Source: Glutamicibacter sp002979865 (lineage in GTDB: Bacteria; Actinomycetota; Actinomycetes; Actinomycetales; Micrococcaceae). From it: 64,000 nt of DNA. The stretch is from positions 1,736,001 to 1,800,000 of the forward strand of contig NZ_CP188297.1 in the NCBI RefSeq assembly GCF_050030965.1, given 5' to 3'. How positions within the stretch are numbered: position 1 is the stretch's first letter; every line of letters begins with the position of its first letter. Shown piece after piece: positions 1 through 8,647 of this stretch. Both the position numbers and the translations under genes were made by a program. Under the pieces are notes generated by a model. The model saw only the letters and a program-made list of their open reading frames with translations, had not been told where the DNA came from and searched no databases.

Positions 1-1
1 G

Positions 2-562
2 GAACTGGTGGCCGACGGCACGGTGGGCTACAAGGACATCGTATGCCTCACCGTCCACCTGAGCGAGCGGACCCTGAACGGATTCGTCGGGGCGCGCTTC
101 GAGGCGGGGGACACCCGCACCGTGGCAGCCCTGTTCTCGGTGCACGCCACCGCGGCGATCGCCTTGATCCGCGGAACGGTTCGCCCCGAGCACCTGACCG
201 CCAGCGCGCTGGCGGACCCGGAGCTGGCGCAGATGCTCGGGCGCATCGAGCTAGCCGGCACCCTGCCTAACAGCCAGCGGCTGACGGCGGAGATCACTGC
301 ACGGCTGCGCAGCGGCGAGGTGCGCCACGTGCGCGTGGAGCACCCGGACGGAAACATCTTGCGCACACCCCTGGAGCATGACCAGGTAGTTGCGAAGTTC
401 TCGAAGAATCTCGAGTTCTCGCATCCAGAACTGGCAGCACGCAAGGACGCGTTGCAGCACCAGCTCGAACACCTCGCCAGCGCACCGGATCTGACTGATC
501 TGATGGCGGCGCTGGACCCCGCTAGAAACTTCACCCCGAATTACCAGGAGCAACTCCCATGA
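2..562 (+). CDS. MmgE/PrpD family protein, C-terminal part (5' end outside window)
   Basis: The frame is open from base 2, so the gene starts upstream and only the last 186 residues are seen. The segment matches the C-terminal half of MmgE/PrpD proteins (2-methylcitrate dehydratase, aconitate decarboxylase and relatives). It shows the typical strand pattern ending in a basic HPDG turn (LRSGEVRHVRVEHPDG), followed by a PLxxDxVVAKF helix. The family dehydrates or decarboxylates small tricarboxylates in the cytosol; the substrate cannot be told from this part. Its stop overlaps the start of the next gene by four bases (ATGA), so the two are translationally coupled and probably act in one catabolic operon. 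Confidence 0.8.
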   Translation, partial: ELVADGTVGYKDIVCLTVHLSERTLNGFVGARFEAGDTRTVAALFSVHATAAIALIRGTVRPEHLTASALADPELAQMLGRIELAGTLPNSQRLTAEITARLRSGEVRHVRVEHPDGNILRTPLEHDQVVAKFSKNLEFSHPELAARKDALQHQLEHLASAPDLTDLMAALDPARNFTPNYQEQLP

Positions 563-1704
563 GCATCACCAACTTTGAATCGGTCACCCCAGTAGACATG
601 AACACCTTCCGCAACGTCGTAGGCCACTTCGCCTCCGGTGTCACGGTGATCACCACGGCCGTGGACGGCCAGCTCTACGGCACCACCGCTTCGGCAGTGT
701 CCTCCCTGTCGATGGAACCGCCAATGATGCTCGCTTGCCTGAACCGCTCCAGCTCCACCCATGACCGGGTAGTTGAAGCAGGCGTCTTCGGCATCAACAT
801 CCTGGCCGAGGACCAGGGCGCGCTGGCCTTCCACTTCGGCCGCAAGGGCGAGGACAAGTTCGCTACCGTGCCGCATACCCTCTCCGCGGAGGGCATCCCG
901 CTGATTGACGGCGCATTGGCCACGATCGTATGCCATGTGGCCGAAACCCCGACCGGCGGTACCCACACCGTTTTCCTGGGACTGGTCAGCCACGCTGAAG
1001 CCCATGACCGCGAACCGCTGGCCTACTACCGCGGAACCATGGGCCGCCTGGAGCCGACCAAGGAGTTGGGTGCCTACCAGGCCACCCGCACCTGGGTGCT
1101 GCTGCGCACCAGTCCACTGGGCGAAGACCTCGACGTGGATGCCATCGCCGCGGCTTCCCGGGCCGACGCTGATCATGTAGCCAACGCGCTGGTGAAGCTG
1201 GAAAGCGAGCACCTGGTCTTCCGCACCGAAAGCGGAAAATACCAGCCAAAGCCGATTACCGCAGAATTGACCGATTCGGCCTACGACTCGCGCGCCACCA
1301 TCGAGTCCGGGGTGATCGCCTCGCACCTGGGCAAGATTTCCGAAGAGACCATTTCCAGCCTGCGCGAGATCACCGCGAAGCTGGCTGACCTGCGTGAGAC
1401 TTCGGAATCCGACCTGGAAGAGTTCTTGGCCCTGAATGTCGCCTACCACGATGCTCTGGTTGGCGTTGCCGGCTCCAGCCAGCTGGTGGATTCCTTCCGC
1501 CGTTTGGGAATTGGCACCGTCTGGCGCCAAGCGCTGACCGCAGAGCAGTGGTCGCGCCAGCTGGACCACCGCCACGTTGCAGAATTGACCGAAGCGCTGG
1601 CTGCCGGTGACGCGCCAGCGGCCCAGGCAGCGCTTGCCGCGCACACCGAGTTCGGCAAGGCGCTGGCTCGTGAAGCAGTGGCCCGCCATGGCGGCCAGGT
1701 CTAG
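559..1704 (+). CDS. Flavin reductase domain fused to GntR-type winged helix and FCD domain
   Basis: Residues about 12-165 form a flavin reductase-like (DIM6/NTAB, FMN-binding split barrel) domain, with the start pattern FRNVVGHFASGVTVITT typical of the small reductase component of two-component flavin monooxygenases. Residues about 180-235 resemble a winged helix-turn-helix. About 240-375 is an all-helical FCD domain with the usual Asp/His metal-ligand pattern (NVAYHDAL, then HRHVAELTEAL and a late His). FCD domains normally follow a GntR DNA-binding domain and sense carboxylates. At 381 residues the protein is about twice the length of a plain flavin reductase. It may supply reduced FMN to a monooxygenase while its tail senses the substrate, or the tail may act as a regulator; this is inferred. 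A bidirectional hairpin follows. Confidence 0.85.
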   Translation: MSITNFESVTPVDMNTFRNVVGHFASGVTVITTAVDGQLYGTTASAVSSLSMEPPMMLACLNRSSSTHDRVVEAGVFGINILAEDQGALAFHFGRKGEDKFATVPHTLSAEGIPLIDGALATIVCHVAETPTGGTHTVFLGLVSHAEAHDREPLAYYRGTMGRLEPTKELGAYQATRTWVLLRTSPLGEDLDVDAIAAASRADADHVANALVKLESEHLVFRTESGKYQPKPITAELTDSAYDSRATIESGVIASHLGKISEETISSLREITAKLADLRETSESDLEEFLALNVAYHDALVGVAGSSQLVDSFRRLGIGTVWRQALTAEQWSRQLDHRHVAELTEALAAGDAPAAQAALAAHTEFGKALAREAVARHGGQV

Positions 1705-1731
1705 GCGTTGAGGCGATAGCCACTGTGGAAA

Positions 1732-1770
1732 GGCGGCAGGTTGGAAGATCCAGCCTGCCGCCGTGGCTTT
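1732..1770. terminator. Bidirectional terminator hairpin
   Basis: A perfect 9-bp GC stem (1732-1740 with 1754-1762), flanked by a second pairing of GCCAC with GTGGC and then a run of four T, sits between two convergent genes. It can serve both strands. Confidence 0.75.
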
Positions 1771-1790
1771 TAAAGCGTCGAAGTGCGGGC

Positions 1791-2177
1791 CTATTGCGCT
1801 GTGGCCCCGACAAAGAGGCGCAGCTTCCACTGGCCGCCGGTCTTGGCCCACACCGTGCGGTTGGCAGTTGCCAGATGCTTTTCGACGCCTCCGGAAATCA
1901 GATGCATTTTCATGCTGCCTTCGACGACCACCACGTTGCCCTCCTGGGTAACGGACTCGAAGTCGTGGCTGAGCGCCAAATATTCGACGGCCCCGGAACC
2001 GAGCAGTTCCAGCAATGAGTCGCGGTCATCGACACGACCGGTGGAGTGGGTGTACTGCAAATCCGGCTCAAGCAGGTTCCCCAAGGTTTCGAGGTCACGG
2101 GCGAGCATGGCCGAAAGGCGCCGTTCTTCTGCGATGCGCAGTTCCGATTCAAGTGCCGCAGGGTCAATAGTCGTCAA
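1791..2177 (-). CDS. NTF2-like (SnoaL/DUF4440) family protein
   Basis: A 128-residue single-domain protein with the alpha+beta cone pattern of the NTF2-like superfamily. An N-terminal helix pair is followed by a YTHSTGRVDDRDSLLELL turn, then three strands ending in a WKLRLFVGATAQ tail. Such proteins are cytosolic and bind or convert small hydrophobic ligands; no catalytic role can be assigned. Translation probably starts at a TTG at 2177, since an AGGAG box lies about ten bases upstream and no ATG fits. It is a monocistronic gene facing the flavin reductase gene across a shared terminator. Confidence 0.75.
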   Translation of the reverse strand: MTTIDPAALESELRIAEERRLSAMLARDLETLGNLLEPDLQYTHSTGRVDDRDSLLELLGSGAVEYLALSHDFESVTQEGNVVVVEGSMKMHLISGGVEKHLATANRTVWAKTGGQWKLRLFVGATAQ

Positions 2178-2390
2178 CGGTGATGGCTCCTAAGTAGCGT
2201 TTGGTTCGTAGGCAATCTACCAATAAGCAGTGGCGATGTGCGGATATTAGCGAGTGCTTTTACTGGGTGAGATGGAGTTTCAGGGTTGATCCCAGAAGTG
2301 GAAACTATCAGCCGAGGGTATGAGCCGGGCACGGGATAGTTACCTCGCATCGCTGATTCCCCGGGCCGCGGAAATTTCTACGATGGAATC

Positions 2391-2936
2391 ATGCTCAAGA
2401 AAAAGTACCTCGCCACTGGCGCGCTCGCCCTTCCCTTCGCTCTCCTGCTCACCGGCTGCAGCGGTTCTGATCTCTTCGTCGACAAGTACGATGAATCCAC
2501 CACTCGAACTGCCAAAACTTCAGAGAAGGCCGTGGCCGATGGTGTGCTGCCCGACTGGGTTCCGTCCGGCGGCACCGACGTTCAGCTGGTCCAGCGCAAT
2601 ACCGGCGCTGAACGCATCTTCATGCTGAACTACGACGGCAAGCTGGACAGCGAACAGTGCAAGGCTCTGGAAACCGTTGGGAATCCGACCGAAGCAGAAC
2701 TGGCCAAGGCCTACGCTTCTGACCCGCGCACCAAGAACCTCGAGCCTGACGAGATCTCAGCTACCCGCACCTTGGATGCCGACTGGTGGCCAGCCGATGG
2801 CCAAAGCGAGACGACTGATCTGTGCGGGCGCTTCTGGGTCCATCAGTCAGAGGGCAAGCTCTATGCCTTTGCTCCGGACATGGTTGCCCAGGTCCAAGCC
2901 ATCGAGAAGGAGCGGGCCGCCAAGGAAGGCAAATAG
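2391..2936 (+). CDS. Putative lipoprotein
   Basis: A 181-residue protein beginning with a short basic region, a hydrophobic stretch and a lipobox (LLLTGC, Cys23), so it should be exported and lipid-anchored on the outer face of the membrane. The mature part is acidic and holds two cysteines (SEQCKAL and TTDLCGRFW) that could form a disulfide. No enzyme or binding family is recognised; similar small unknown lipoproteins are common in Arthrobacter-like genomes. The gene stands alone: an intergenic gap precedes it, and a long perfect hairpin separates it from the convergent dehydrogenase gene. Confidence 0.75.
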   Translation: MLKKKYLATGALALPFALLLTGCSGSDLFVDKYDESTTRTAKTSEKAVADGVLPDWVPSGGTDVQLVQRNTGAERIFMLNYDGKLDSEQCKALETVGNPTEAELAKAYASDPRTKNLEPDEISATRTLDADWWPADGQSETTDLCGRFWVHQSEGKLYAFAPDMVAQVQAIEKERAAKEGK

Positions 2937-2957
2937 AGGCTGGCCGCCACTAGCTGG

Positions 2958-2999
2958 GCTGCAGGCCGCGAACCAGGAAACTGGTTCGCGGCCTGCAGC
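2958..2999. terminator. Long perfect inverted repeat between convergent genes
   Basis: The two arms are perfect complements of about 18 bases around a GAAA-type loop. It lies between the lipoprotein gene and the convergent alcohol dehydrogenase gene and most likely ends transcription from both sides. There is no long T-run. Confidence 0.7.
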
Positions 3000-3015
3000 T
3001 TGTTGCTCATGCGGA

Positions 3016-4098
3016 TCAGAAGCGGATCACGCTGCGGGCGATGGACCCGGTTTCCTGCTTTGCATAGGCTTCGTTGATCTCGTCGAGCTGGATCTCCTGC
3101 GCCACCAGGTCATCGAGATTCAACCGGCCCTGCAGATAGAGCTCGGCGTAGTAGGGAATGTCATTGCGGACCGTGGAGGAGCCCATGTAGATGCCGTGGA
3201 GATTGCGCTGCGGGATCAGCAGGTCCAGCATGATATTCATTTCCAGCGGCTTGCCCTGGGGAATGCCGATGAAATACACGTGTCCGCCGGTTTTGGCGAC
3301 TTCCAGGGCCTGGCGCTGCGTGGGGGCAATGCCGATGGCTTCGAAGGAATGGTGGACTCCGCGGCCGGTGATGGCGCGGATGGCGCTGACCACGTCTTCG
3401 GTGCCGCCGTTGATGACATGGGTGGCTCCGAATTTCTTGGCCAGCTCCAGCTTCTCTGGCTGCAGGTCAATGCCGATGATGGTCTTGGCGCCGGCCAGCT
3501 TGGCTCCCTGGATGACATTCAGGCCGATGCCGCCCAAGCCGATGACCGCGACGGTTTCCCCGGGGGAAACCTTGGCGGCGTTGAGCACCGCGCCCACGCC
3601 GGTGGCTGTCGCGCAGCCAAGCACAGCAGCCTGCGCGAATGGGATTTCCTTGGGCACCCTGACCAGCTTGTTCTGGTGCAGGACCGTGTACTCGGCGAAA
3701 CCGGCCACGCCGAAGCCTTCTACGCGCTCGCCGTTGCGCGTCAAGCGTGCCGGGGTATCCGGTCCGCGCAGCGCATGCTGGGGATTCAAGCAGCGGTATG
3801 TCGCTCCGTTGACGCATTCTTCGCAGCTCCCGCAGAAGCTGATTTCCGTGGCGATGACATGGTCTCCCACTTCGAAGTCGGTGGCTTCGGGGCCTAGCGC
3901 GACGACGGTGCCAGCCATTTCGTGGCCGACCACCATCGGCAAGGGGCGCCCGCGGTCTACGGTGGCAACTATGTGGTCCGAGTGGCACAGGCCTGCGGCT
4001 TCGACCTTCACCAGAACTTCTTGCCCCCGCGGCTCGTCGACTTCGAGTTCCTCGATGCTGAAACCTTCGCCGATGGAGTTGATGACCGCTGCGCGCAT
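3016..4098 (-). CDS. Zinc-dependent alcohol dehydrogenase
   Basis: A 360-residue medium-chain dehydrogenase of usual length. Catalytic zinc ligands are Cys38 (GLCHSD), His59-Glu60 (VGHE) and Cys162. The structural zinc site is Cys89/92/95/103 (CGSCEECVNGATYRC). The Rossmann motif GLGGIG lies at 187-192 and an acidic residue at the end of the next strand (Asp211) suggests NAD rather than NADP. It oxidises a primary or secondary alcohol to the aldehyde or ketone; the substrate is unknown. It is divergent from a paralogue at 4207, and a third copy at 6681-7789 is broken. All three share the unusual GRLxLDxLV C-terminal segment, so they are recent relatives. Confidence 0.9.
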   Translation of the reverse strand: MRAAVINSIGEGFSIEELEVDEPRGQEVLVKVEAAGLCHSDHIVATVDRGRPLPMVVGHEMAGTVVALGPEATDFEVGDHVIATEISFCGSCEECVNGATYRCLNPQHALRGPDTPARLTRNGERVEGFGVAGFAEYTVLHQNKLVRVPKEIPFAQAAVLGCATATGVGAVLNAAKVSPGETVAVIGLGGIGLNVIQGAKLAGAKTIIGIDLQPEKLELAKKFGATHVINGGTEDVVSAIRAITGRGVHHSFEAIGIAPTQRQALEVAKTGGHVYFIGIPQGKPLEMNIMLDLLIPQRNLHGIYMGSSTVRNDIPYYAELYLQGRLNLDDLVAQEIQLDEINEAYAKQETGSIARSVIRF

Positions 4099-4206
4099 TG
4101 CAGATCCTTCGTTAGATTCTTATTCTAAAAATGCATTATTTCTAATAGTATATTTTCATTAGTGTTCTGCGTCACCCCCTTTGCGCGACTATTTTCTGGA
4201 GGAAGC
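4099..4206. promoter_or_regulatory. AT-rich divergent promoter region between two dehydrogenase genes
   Basis: The 108-base gap is far richer in A and T than its surroundings and holds overlapping TTAGA...TCTAA half-sites and the palindrome AATGCATT. Both dehydrogenases must be transcribed from here. A GGAGG ribosome site for the plus-strand gene lies at its right end. No known operator is recognised. Confidence 0.5.
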
Positions 4207-5295
4207 ATGAAAGCAGCAGTCGTTTCTGAAGTTGCCGGCTCTTTTGATGTCCTGGACATCAGCATTGACAACCCTGAAGCCCATGAAGTCCTCATTGACG
4301 TGAAGGCCAGCGGCCTGTGCCACTCGGATTTGCACGTGGCGACGTCGGACATCGGCTTCCCCATGCCAGCGGTGCTCGGCCACGAAGTCTCGGGTCTGGT
4401 CGTGGGCGTCGGTTCGGCCGTCACCTCGCTCTCGGTGGGGGACCGCGTGGTGACTTCTCCAGTGCACAGCTGCGGGGTCTGCAAGGGATGCCGCACCGGC
4501 AAACCCTACCAGTGCCGCGTGCCCTCGCACACCGACCGCACCGCGCAGCAGAATCCGCGATTGTCCCTGGGTGGGCAGCGGCTCACCCAGTTCATCGGTG
4601 TTGGCGGCTTCGCGGAACAGGTGCTGGTGCATGAGAACACCGTCGTAAGGGTTCCGGACGCTATCCCGTTCGACCGCGCGGCGCTGCTTGGCTGTGGAGT
4701 GGTCACGGGTGCTGGCGCGGCTATTAATACCGCGCGCATCCGTCCAGGCGATACCGTTGCCGTGATCGGCGCCGGTGGTGTCGGGCTGAACGTCATCCAG
4801 GGCGCGAAACTGGCTGGCGCGACCCGCATCATCGCTATCGACCTGCAGCCGGCCAAGCTGGAGCTGGCCAAGGTCTTCGGTGCCACCGACGTCATCAACG
4901 GCGGGGAGGGCGATGCGGTGGAAACCGTCAAGCGGATTGCTGGCGGGGGAGTGACGCATGCCTTCGAGGTCATCGGCCTGCAAGCCACCAGCGAGCAGGC
5001 GGTGGCCATGCTGGAAATTGGCGGCACCGCGTACCTGATTGGCGTTCACAAGCCCGGCGCGCAGATCAGCATCACCCCATTTGGAGACCTGATGGGACGC
5101 CAGAAGGGCATCCGTGGCGTGGCCATGGGGTCGAGCAATATCCAGGTGGATATCCCCATGTACGCCGAGTTGTATCTGCAGGGCCGTTTCAAGCTCGACG
5201 AACTGGTGTCAGCGCATATCAGCTTGGATGAAATCGACAAGGGATACGAGCAGCTGCGTGGCGGTGCGGTGGCCCGAAGCGTGATTACCTTCTAG
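4207..5295 (+). CDS. Zinc-dependent alcohol dehydrogenase
   Basis: A 362-residue medium-chain dehydrogenase, paralogous to the gene at 3016-4098. Ligands for catalytic zinc are Cys38 (GLCHSD) and the His-Glu of LGHE. The four structural cysteines are in CGVCKGCRTGKPYQC. The nucleotide fold has GAGGVG followed by an acidic residue (AIDLQ), suggesting NAD. The start is set by an ATG six bases after a GGAGG box; an upstream in-frame ATG at 4162 lacks one. It faces its paralogue across an AT-rich promoter and ends at a strong hairpin. Likely role: oxidation of an alcohol in the same catabolic route as the nearby aldehyde dehydrogenase; the substrate is unknown. Confidence 0.9.
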   Translation: MKAAVVSEVAGSFDVLDISIDNPEAHEVLIDVKASGLCHSDLHVATSDIGFPMPAVLGHEVSGLVVGVGSAVTSLSVGDRVVTSPVHSCGVCKGCRTGKPYQCRVPSHTDRTAQQNPRLSLGGQRLTQFIGVGGFAEQVLVHENTVVRVPDAIPFDRAALLGCGVVTGAGAAINTARIRPGDTVAVIGAGGVGLNVIQGAKLAGATRIIAIDLQPAKLELAKVFGATDVINGGEGDAVETVKRIAGGGVTHAFEVIGLQATSEQAVAMLEIGGTAYLIGVHKPGAQISITPFGDLMGRQKGIRGVAMGSSNIQVDIPMYAELYLQGRFKLDELVSAHISLDEIDKGYEQLRGGAVARSVITF

Positions 5296-5323
5296 ATTTA
5301 TCGACGCCGGTCGCTGAACGAAG

Positions 5324-5359
5324 CAAGGCCAGCAGTTCACTGATCTGCTGGCCTTGTTT
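5324..5359. terminator. Rho-independent terminator
   Basis: A perfect 12-bp stem (5324-5335 with 5345-5356) with a 9-base loop and a following TTT, placed just after the dehydrogenase gene and before a convergent small gene. Confidence 0.8.
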
Positions 5360-5378
5360 CATGTTCTGGGGGGTGCTG

Positions 5379-5567
5379 CTACTCTCCGGTCTGCGCGCGG
5401 CGCTGTATGCGCGTGGCGTACAAGATGCAGCCCAGCAACCCGATGAAGCTGAGCGCAACCGCCACGGACCCGGTGATGCCGGGCAGGTGCTGGTTCCAGG
5501 TCATGTTCAGGGTGACAAGCAGAGACACCAGAAATCCTCCGGTGAGGTAACTGATTGCCGAACTCAT
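5379..5567 (-). CDS. Small membrane protein, two predicted helices
   Basis: A 62-residue protein made almost entirely of two hydrophobic segments (SYLTGGFLVSLLVTLN and VAVALSFIGLLGCILY) with a short basic tail (RIQRRAQ). The start at 5567 is preferred over one 63 bases upstream because GGAAGG lies just ahead of it. No family is recognised. It sits downstream of, and on the same strand as, the binding-protein gene of the importer operon with an 80-base gap, so it may be the last gene of that operon. Confidence 0.55.
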   Translation of the reverse strand: MSSAISYLTGGFLVSLLVTLNMTWNQHLPGITGSVAVALSFIGLLGCILYATRIQRRAQTGE

Positions 5568-5647
5568 GGTGAACCTTCCGTGGGCAGAACGTGCTCCCGT
5601 GAGCCTAGCATCGCGCCAGTCCCTGTCCAAGGATTTGCCGGTGCTGG

Positions 5648-6637
5648 TTATTTGCGAGACGCGTGCTCCCAGAGCACTTCATCCACTGTTACGGGCTTGT
5701 CAATGAGCTCGAAGCGTGCCATTGCATCCAGGCCTGACTGGAAAGCCTCTGCATCGAACGCGGTGCCTGCCAAGGCGAACCGCGTTGGAGCTTTTTCCAC
5801 CGGAATCTGGTTGACCTCGGCGTGTATCTTCTGCACTTCCTCGAGGTTTGCTGCATCGGAGTAGAACTCCACTGCCTCTTTCATGGCCGATACGAAGGCC
5901 TTGGCAGTATCTGGATTCGCACCGGCCCACTGGGAAGTGCTTAGCCACAAAGTGCCCGGCTGATTCCCCTGGTACTCGCGGACCGGGTTGCCCAAGGAGG
6001 GGAAGCCGGCCGCAACCATCTGGTGGTAGAAGACGTCGCTGGGGACGACCGCGTCAACGGTCCCGGTCTCCACCGCGGCCTGCATCCCGGCGTAGGGCAT
6101 GCCCACTTCGCTGAACTCCTCGGCGCCCACCCCTGCGTCTTCCAGGGCTTGGAAGACCGGCAGATCGCTGCCGGTCTTCACGCCGATGACACCGATGGTC
6201 TTGCCCTTGAGATCGGCAAGCCTCGCAATCCCAGAGTCCTTGGCGACGAGCACTCCGGAGTTATCGACGTTCGGGTCGACCACGCCATTCGAAGCCAGCG
6301 CTTCGATCGGCAGGCCCTTTGACACGGAGGTGGCGACGTTGACCCAGGAACCGGTGGCGATGTCCACCTCGCCGGAGATAGCAGAAGCAATCTGGGCGGC
6401 GGGGTCTGCGCCATTGATGATTTCAACCTCCAAGCCATGGTCTTCGAAGAAGCCTTGGGATTCGGCGAGGTAAGCCGGCTCGAACTGGATGCCGGCCACC
6501 GAGACCTTCAGCGGGATCAAGCCGCCCGGTGTTTCGGCGCCTTGCCCAGCGTTGCCGCAAGAGGCCAAGGCCATGGTGGAAACGAGCAGGACCGCGGACA
6601 GGGGCAGGGCCCGGCGCGCGGAAGATGGAGTTCTCAA
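5648..6637 (-). CDS. ABC transporter substrate-binding lipoprotein (SsuA/TauA/NMT1-like), second copy
   Basis: Periplasmic-binding-protein fold of the SsuA/TauA/THI5 type. It carries the segment LKVSVAGIQFEPAYLA, the helix GFFEDHGLEVE, the hinge DLKGKTIGVIGVKTGSD and a C-terminal helical tail. With the start placed at a TTG (6637) after a GAGG box, the protein is 329 residues with a lipoprotein signal ending LASC (Cys27); an ATG at 6712 would add 25 residues ahead of the signal and overlap the previous gene. It is clearly paralogous to the binding protein at 10341-11345. Being last in the operon, it may widen the range of substrates (sulfonates, taurine-like or aromatic acids) delivered to the shared permeases. 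Confidence 0.85.
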   Translation of the reverse strand: MRTPSSARRALPLSAVLLVSTMALASCGNAGQGAETPGGLIPLKVSVAGIQFEPAYLAESQGFFEDHGLEVEIINGADPAAQIASAISGEVDIATGSWVNVATSVSKGLPIEALASNGVVDPNVDNSGVLVAKDSGIARLADLKGKTIGVIGVKTGSDLPVFQALEDAGVGAEEFSEVGMPYAGMQAAVETGTVDAVVPSDVFYHQMVAAGFPSLGNPVREYQGNQPGTLWLSTSQWAGANPDTAKAFVSAMKEAVEFYSDAANLEEVQKIHAEVNQIPVEKAPTRFALAGTAFDAEAFQSGLDAMARFELIDKPVTVDEVLWEHASRK

Positions 6638-6680
6638 GATGGCCTCGTCGTGCTTGAAGGGGATATGAAGTGGCAGGCAA

Positions 6681-7789
6681 TCAGCTGAAATCTGTGATGA
6701 CCGAACGGGCAACGCCCTGCCCGGCCTTCATCGCTGCGAAGCCCTCGTTGATCTGCGAGATATGAAGTTCCCGGGCAACGAGCGCGTCGAGCTTGAGGCG
6801 CCCGGCAAGATAGTGCTCGGTGTATTTGGGGACATCACGTTGCGGGCTGGAAGAGCCCATATAGATCCCGTGCAGGCTGCGCTGCGGCCCAATGATGTCG
6901 GACATGGCATCCAGCGGCAGTTGCGCGCCGGGCTTATGCAACCCGACCAGATAGGCATCCCCGCCTACACGGGTCATGCGCACCGCCTGCAAGCTGGTGG
7001 CCTGCAGGCCGATCATCTCGAAGGAATGATCCACCCCCCGCCGGTGATTTCCTGGACCTTGGCGACAGCGTCTCCACTGCCGCCATTGATCGTGTGCGTT
7101 GCCCCGAATTCGCGGGCCAGTTCCAGCTTCTCATCGCTCAGATCCACTGCGATGATCTTCGAAGCGCCGGCGATCTGGGCGGCATTGATCGCGTTCAACC
7201 CGATGCCTCCAGCGCCAATGACTGCGACGGATTGCCCCTGGGCCACCTGGGCGGAGTTGAACACTGCCCCGGCACCGGTCAGCGTGGAGCAGGCCATCAC
7301 CGCGGCTTGGGCGAAGGGCAACTCCTCGGGAATCCTTACTGCCTGGTTGGCATGCACCAAGGTGTACTGGGAAAATCCGCCGGTGCCGAACATCTGCATC
7401 ACCGGCTGATCCTTGCAGCTGGCGCGCGGTGCTTGGCCGGCCGTGCGCAGCGTGCTGGGGCGGTTGGCGCAACGGTATTCCTGGCCCGAAAGGCACAGGG
7501 CGCACTGCGCGCAGTATTGGATCAAGCTGGCCAGCACGTGGTCTCCCGCAGTGAAACCGCAGGCTTGGTTGCCGGTGCTGAGCACCACCCCGGCAACTTC
7601 ATGGCCCAGCAGCAGCGGGGCAGGAAGGCCCAGATCCATGCCCGCCAGGTGGGCATCGGACTGGCACAGTCCAACTGCTTTGACTTCGATCAGCAATTCC
7701 GCGCCCAGCGGAGCATCAACGTGGATGTCCTCAATGCTGAAGCTGCCATCGCCGTGCCTTGCCAGTGCTGCCCGTGCGCTGAGTGCCAT
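6681..7789 (-). pseudogene. Zinc-dependent alcohol dehydrogenase, frameshifted
   Basis: Two adjacent frames together make a full-length dehydrogenase. The first (7789 down to about 7013) has the catalytic zinc residues and the nucleotide fold; the second (from about 7034 to 6681) continues with DHSFEMIGLQATS through to the C-terminus. The break falls in a run of six C on the plus strand (7034-7039). Adding one base restores GGGVDHSFE, matching GGGVTHAFE and GRGVHHSFE in the paralogues at 4207 and 3016. Either this copy is inactive or the base was lost in sequencing or assembly. It lies within the importer operon, between the ATPase gene and the second binding-protein gene. Confidence 0.85.
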
Positions 7790-7794
7790 GGGGA

Positions 7795-8601
7795 TCAGTC
7801 CTTGCGCAGGCGCACGAGGATCCGTGCACGGGCCTCGGTGAAGCGCGGGTCAGCCTTGGTGGCCAGCTGGTCGCGGGTCTCGCCGAAACCGGTGACGATC
7901 TCGTCGACTACGGTGGCCGGCTTCTCCGCGATCACGACCACCTTGTCGGCCAGGTACAGCGCCTCGTCGATGTCGTGGGTGACTAGCAGGATCGTCACAC
8001 CCAGCTTGTGCTGCAAGTCCAGCACGAGGTCTTCGAGGTCGAAGCGGGTCTGCGCATCAACCGAGGCGAAGGGCTCATCCATGAGCAGCACCTTCGCGTT
8101 GTAGGCCAAGGCGCGGGCAATGGCCACGCGCTGCTGCATGCCTCCTGACATTTCCCAGGGGAACTTGCCGCCTTGGCCTTCAAGGCCCACGGCAGCCAGA
8201 TGCTCATCGGCCAGCTTGTTGCGCTCGGCCTTGCCGATGCCCTTGCCCTGCAGCGGGAAGGCCACGTTTTCGCGGGTGGTCATCCACGGCATCAGCGAAC
8301 GCGAGTAGTCCTGGAAGACCACGGCGAGATCGGGGTGCGGGCCGTTGATCTTCGTGCCGGAAACCTCGATGGTTCCGGCTTTTGGCTTCAGCAAGCCGGA
8401 AAGGCATCGCAGCAAGGTGGTCTTGCCGACGCCCGAAGGGCCGACTATCGAGATGAACTGGCCATACTCCACGTCCAGATCCAAATTCTCCAGGATCTTG
8501 TTTTCGGCCGGGCCGGCGCCATAGCTCATGGACATGCCGCGAACCTTCATGAGCAATGGTTTGGTTTCCATGGTCGTTTCAACGGGTGCTTGGGTGGTCA
8601 T
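7795..8601 (-). CDS. ABC transporter ATP-binding protein (SsuB/TauB-like)
   Basis: A 268-residue nucleotide-binding subunit. Walker A is GPSGVGKTT, the signature is MSGGMQQRVAIARAL and Walker B is KVLLMDEPFAS, followed by a switch histidine in LLVTHDIDEALYLADK. This is the nitrate/sulfonate/taurine subfamily. The start at 8601 follows AGGAGA by six bases; the longer open frame to 8733 has no ribosome site and runs into the permease gene. It powers import through the two permeases encoded just upstream. Its stop lies five bases before the start of the broken dehydrogenase gene, so both are in one transcript. Confidence 0.92.
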   Translation of the reverse strand: MTTQAPVETTMETKPLLMKVRGMSMSYGAGPAENKILENLDLDVEYGQFISIVGPSGVGKTTLLRCLSGLLKPKAGTIEVSGTKINGPHPDLAVVFQDYSRSLMPWMTTRENVAFPLQGKGIGKAERNKLADEHLAAVGLEGQGGKFPWEMSGGMQQRVAIARALAYNAKVLLMDEPFASVDAQTRFDLEDLVLDLQHKLGVTILLVTHDIDEALYLADKVVVIAEKPATVVDEIVTGFGETRDQLATKADPRFTEARARILVRLRKD

Positions 8602-8647
8602 GGGATTCTCCTTGGTCAGAAGATGGAAGGTCGGACGGAAACGGAGG

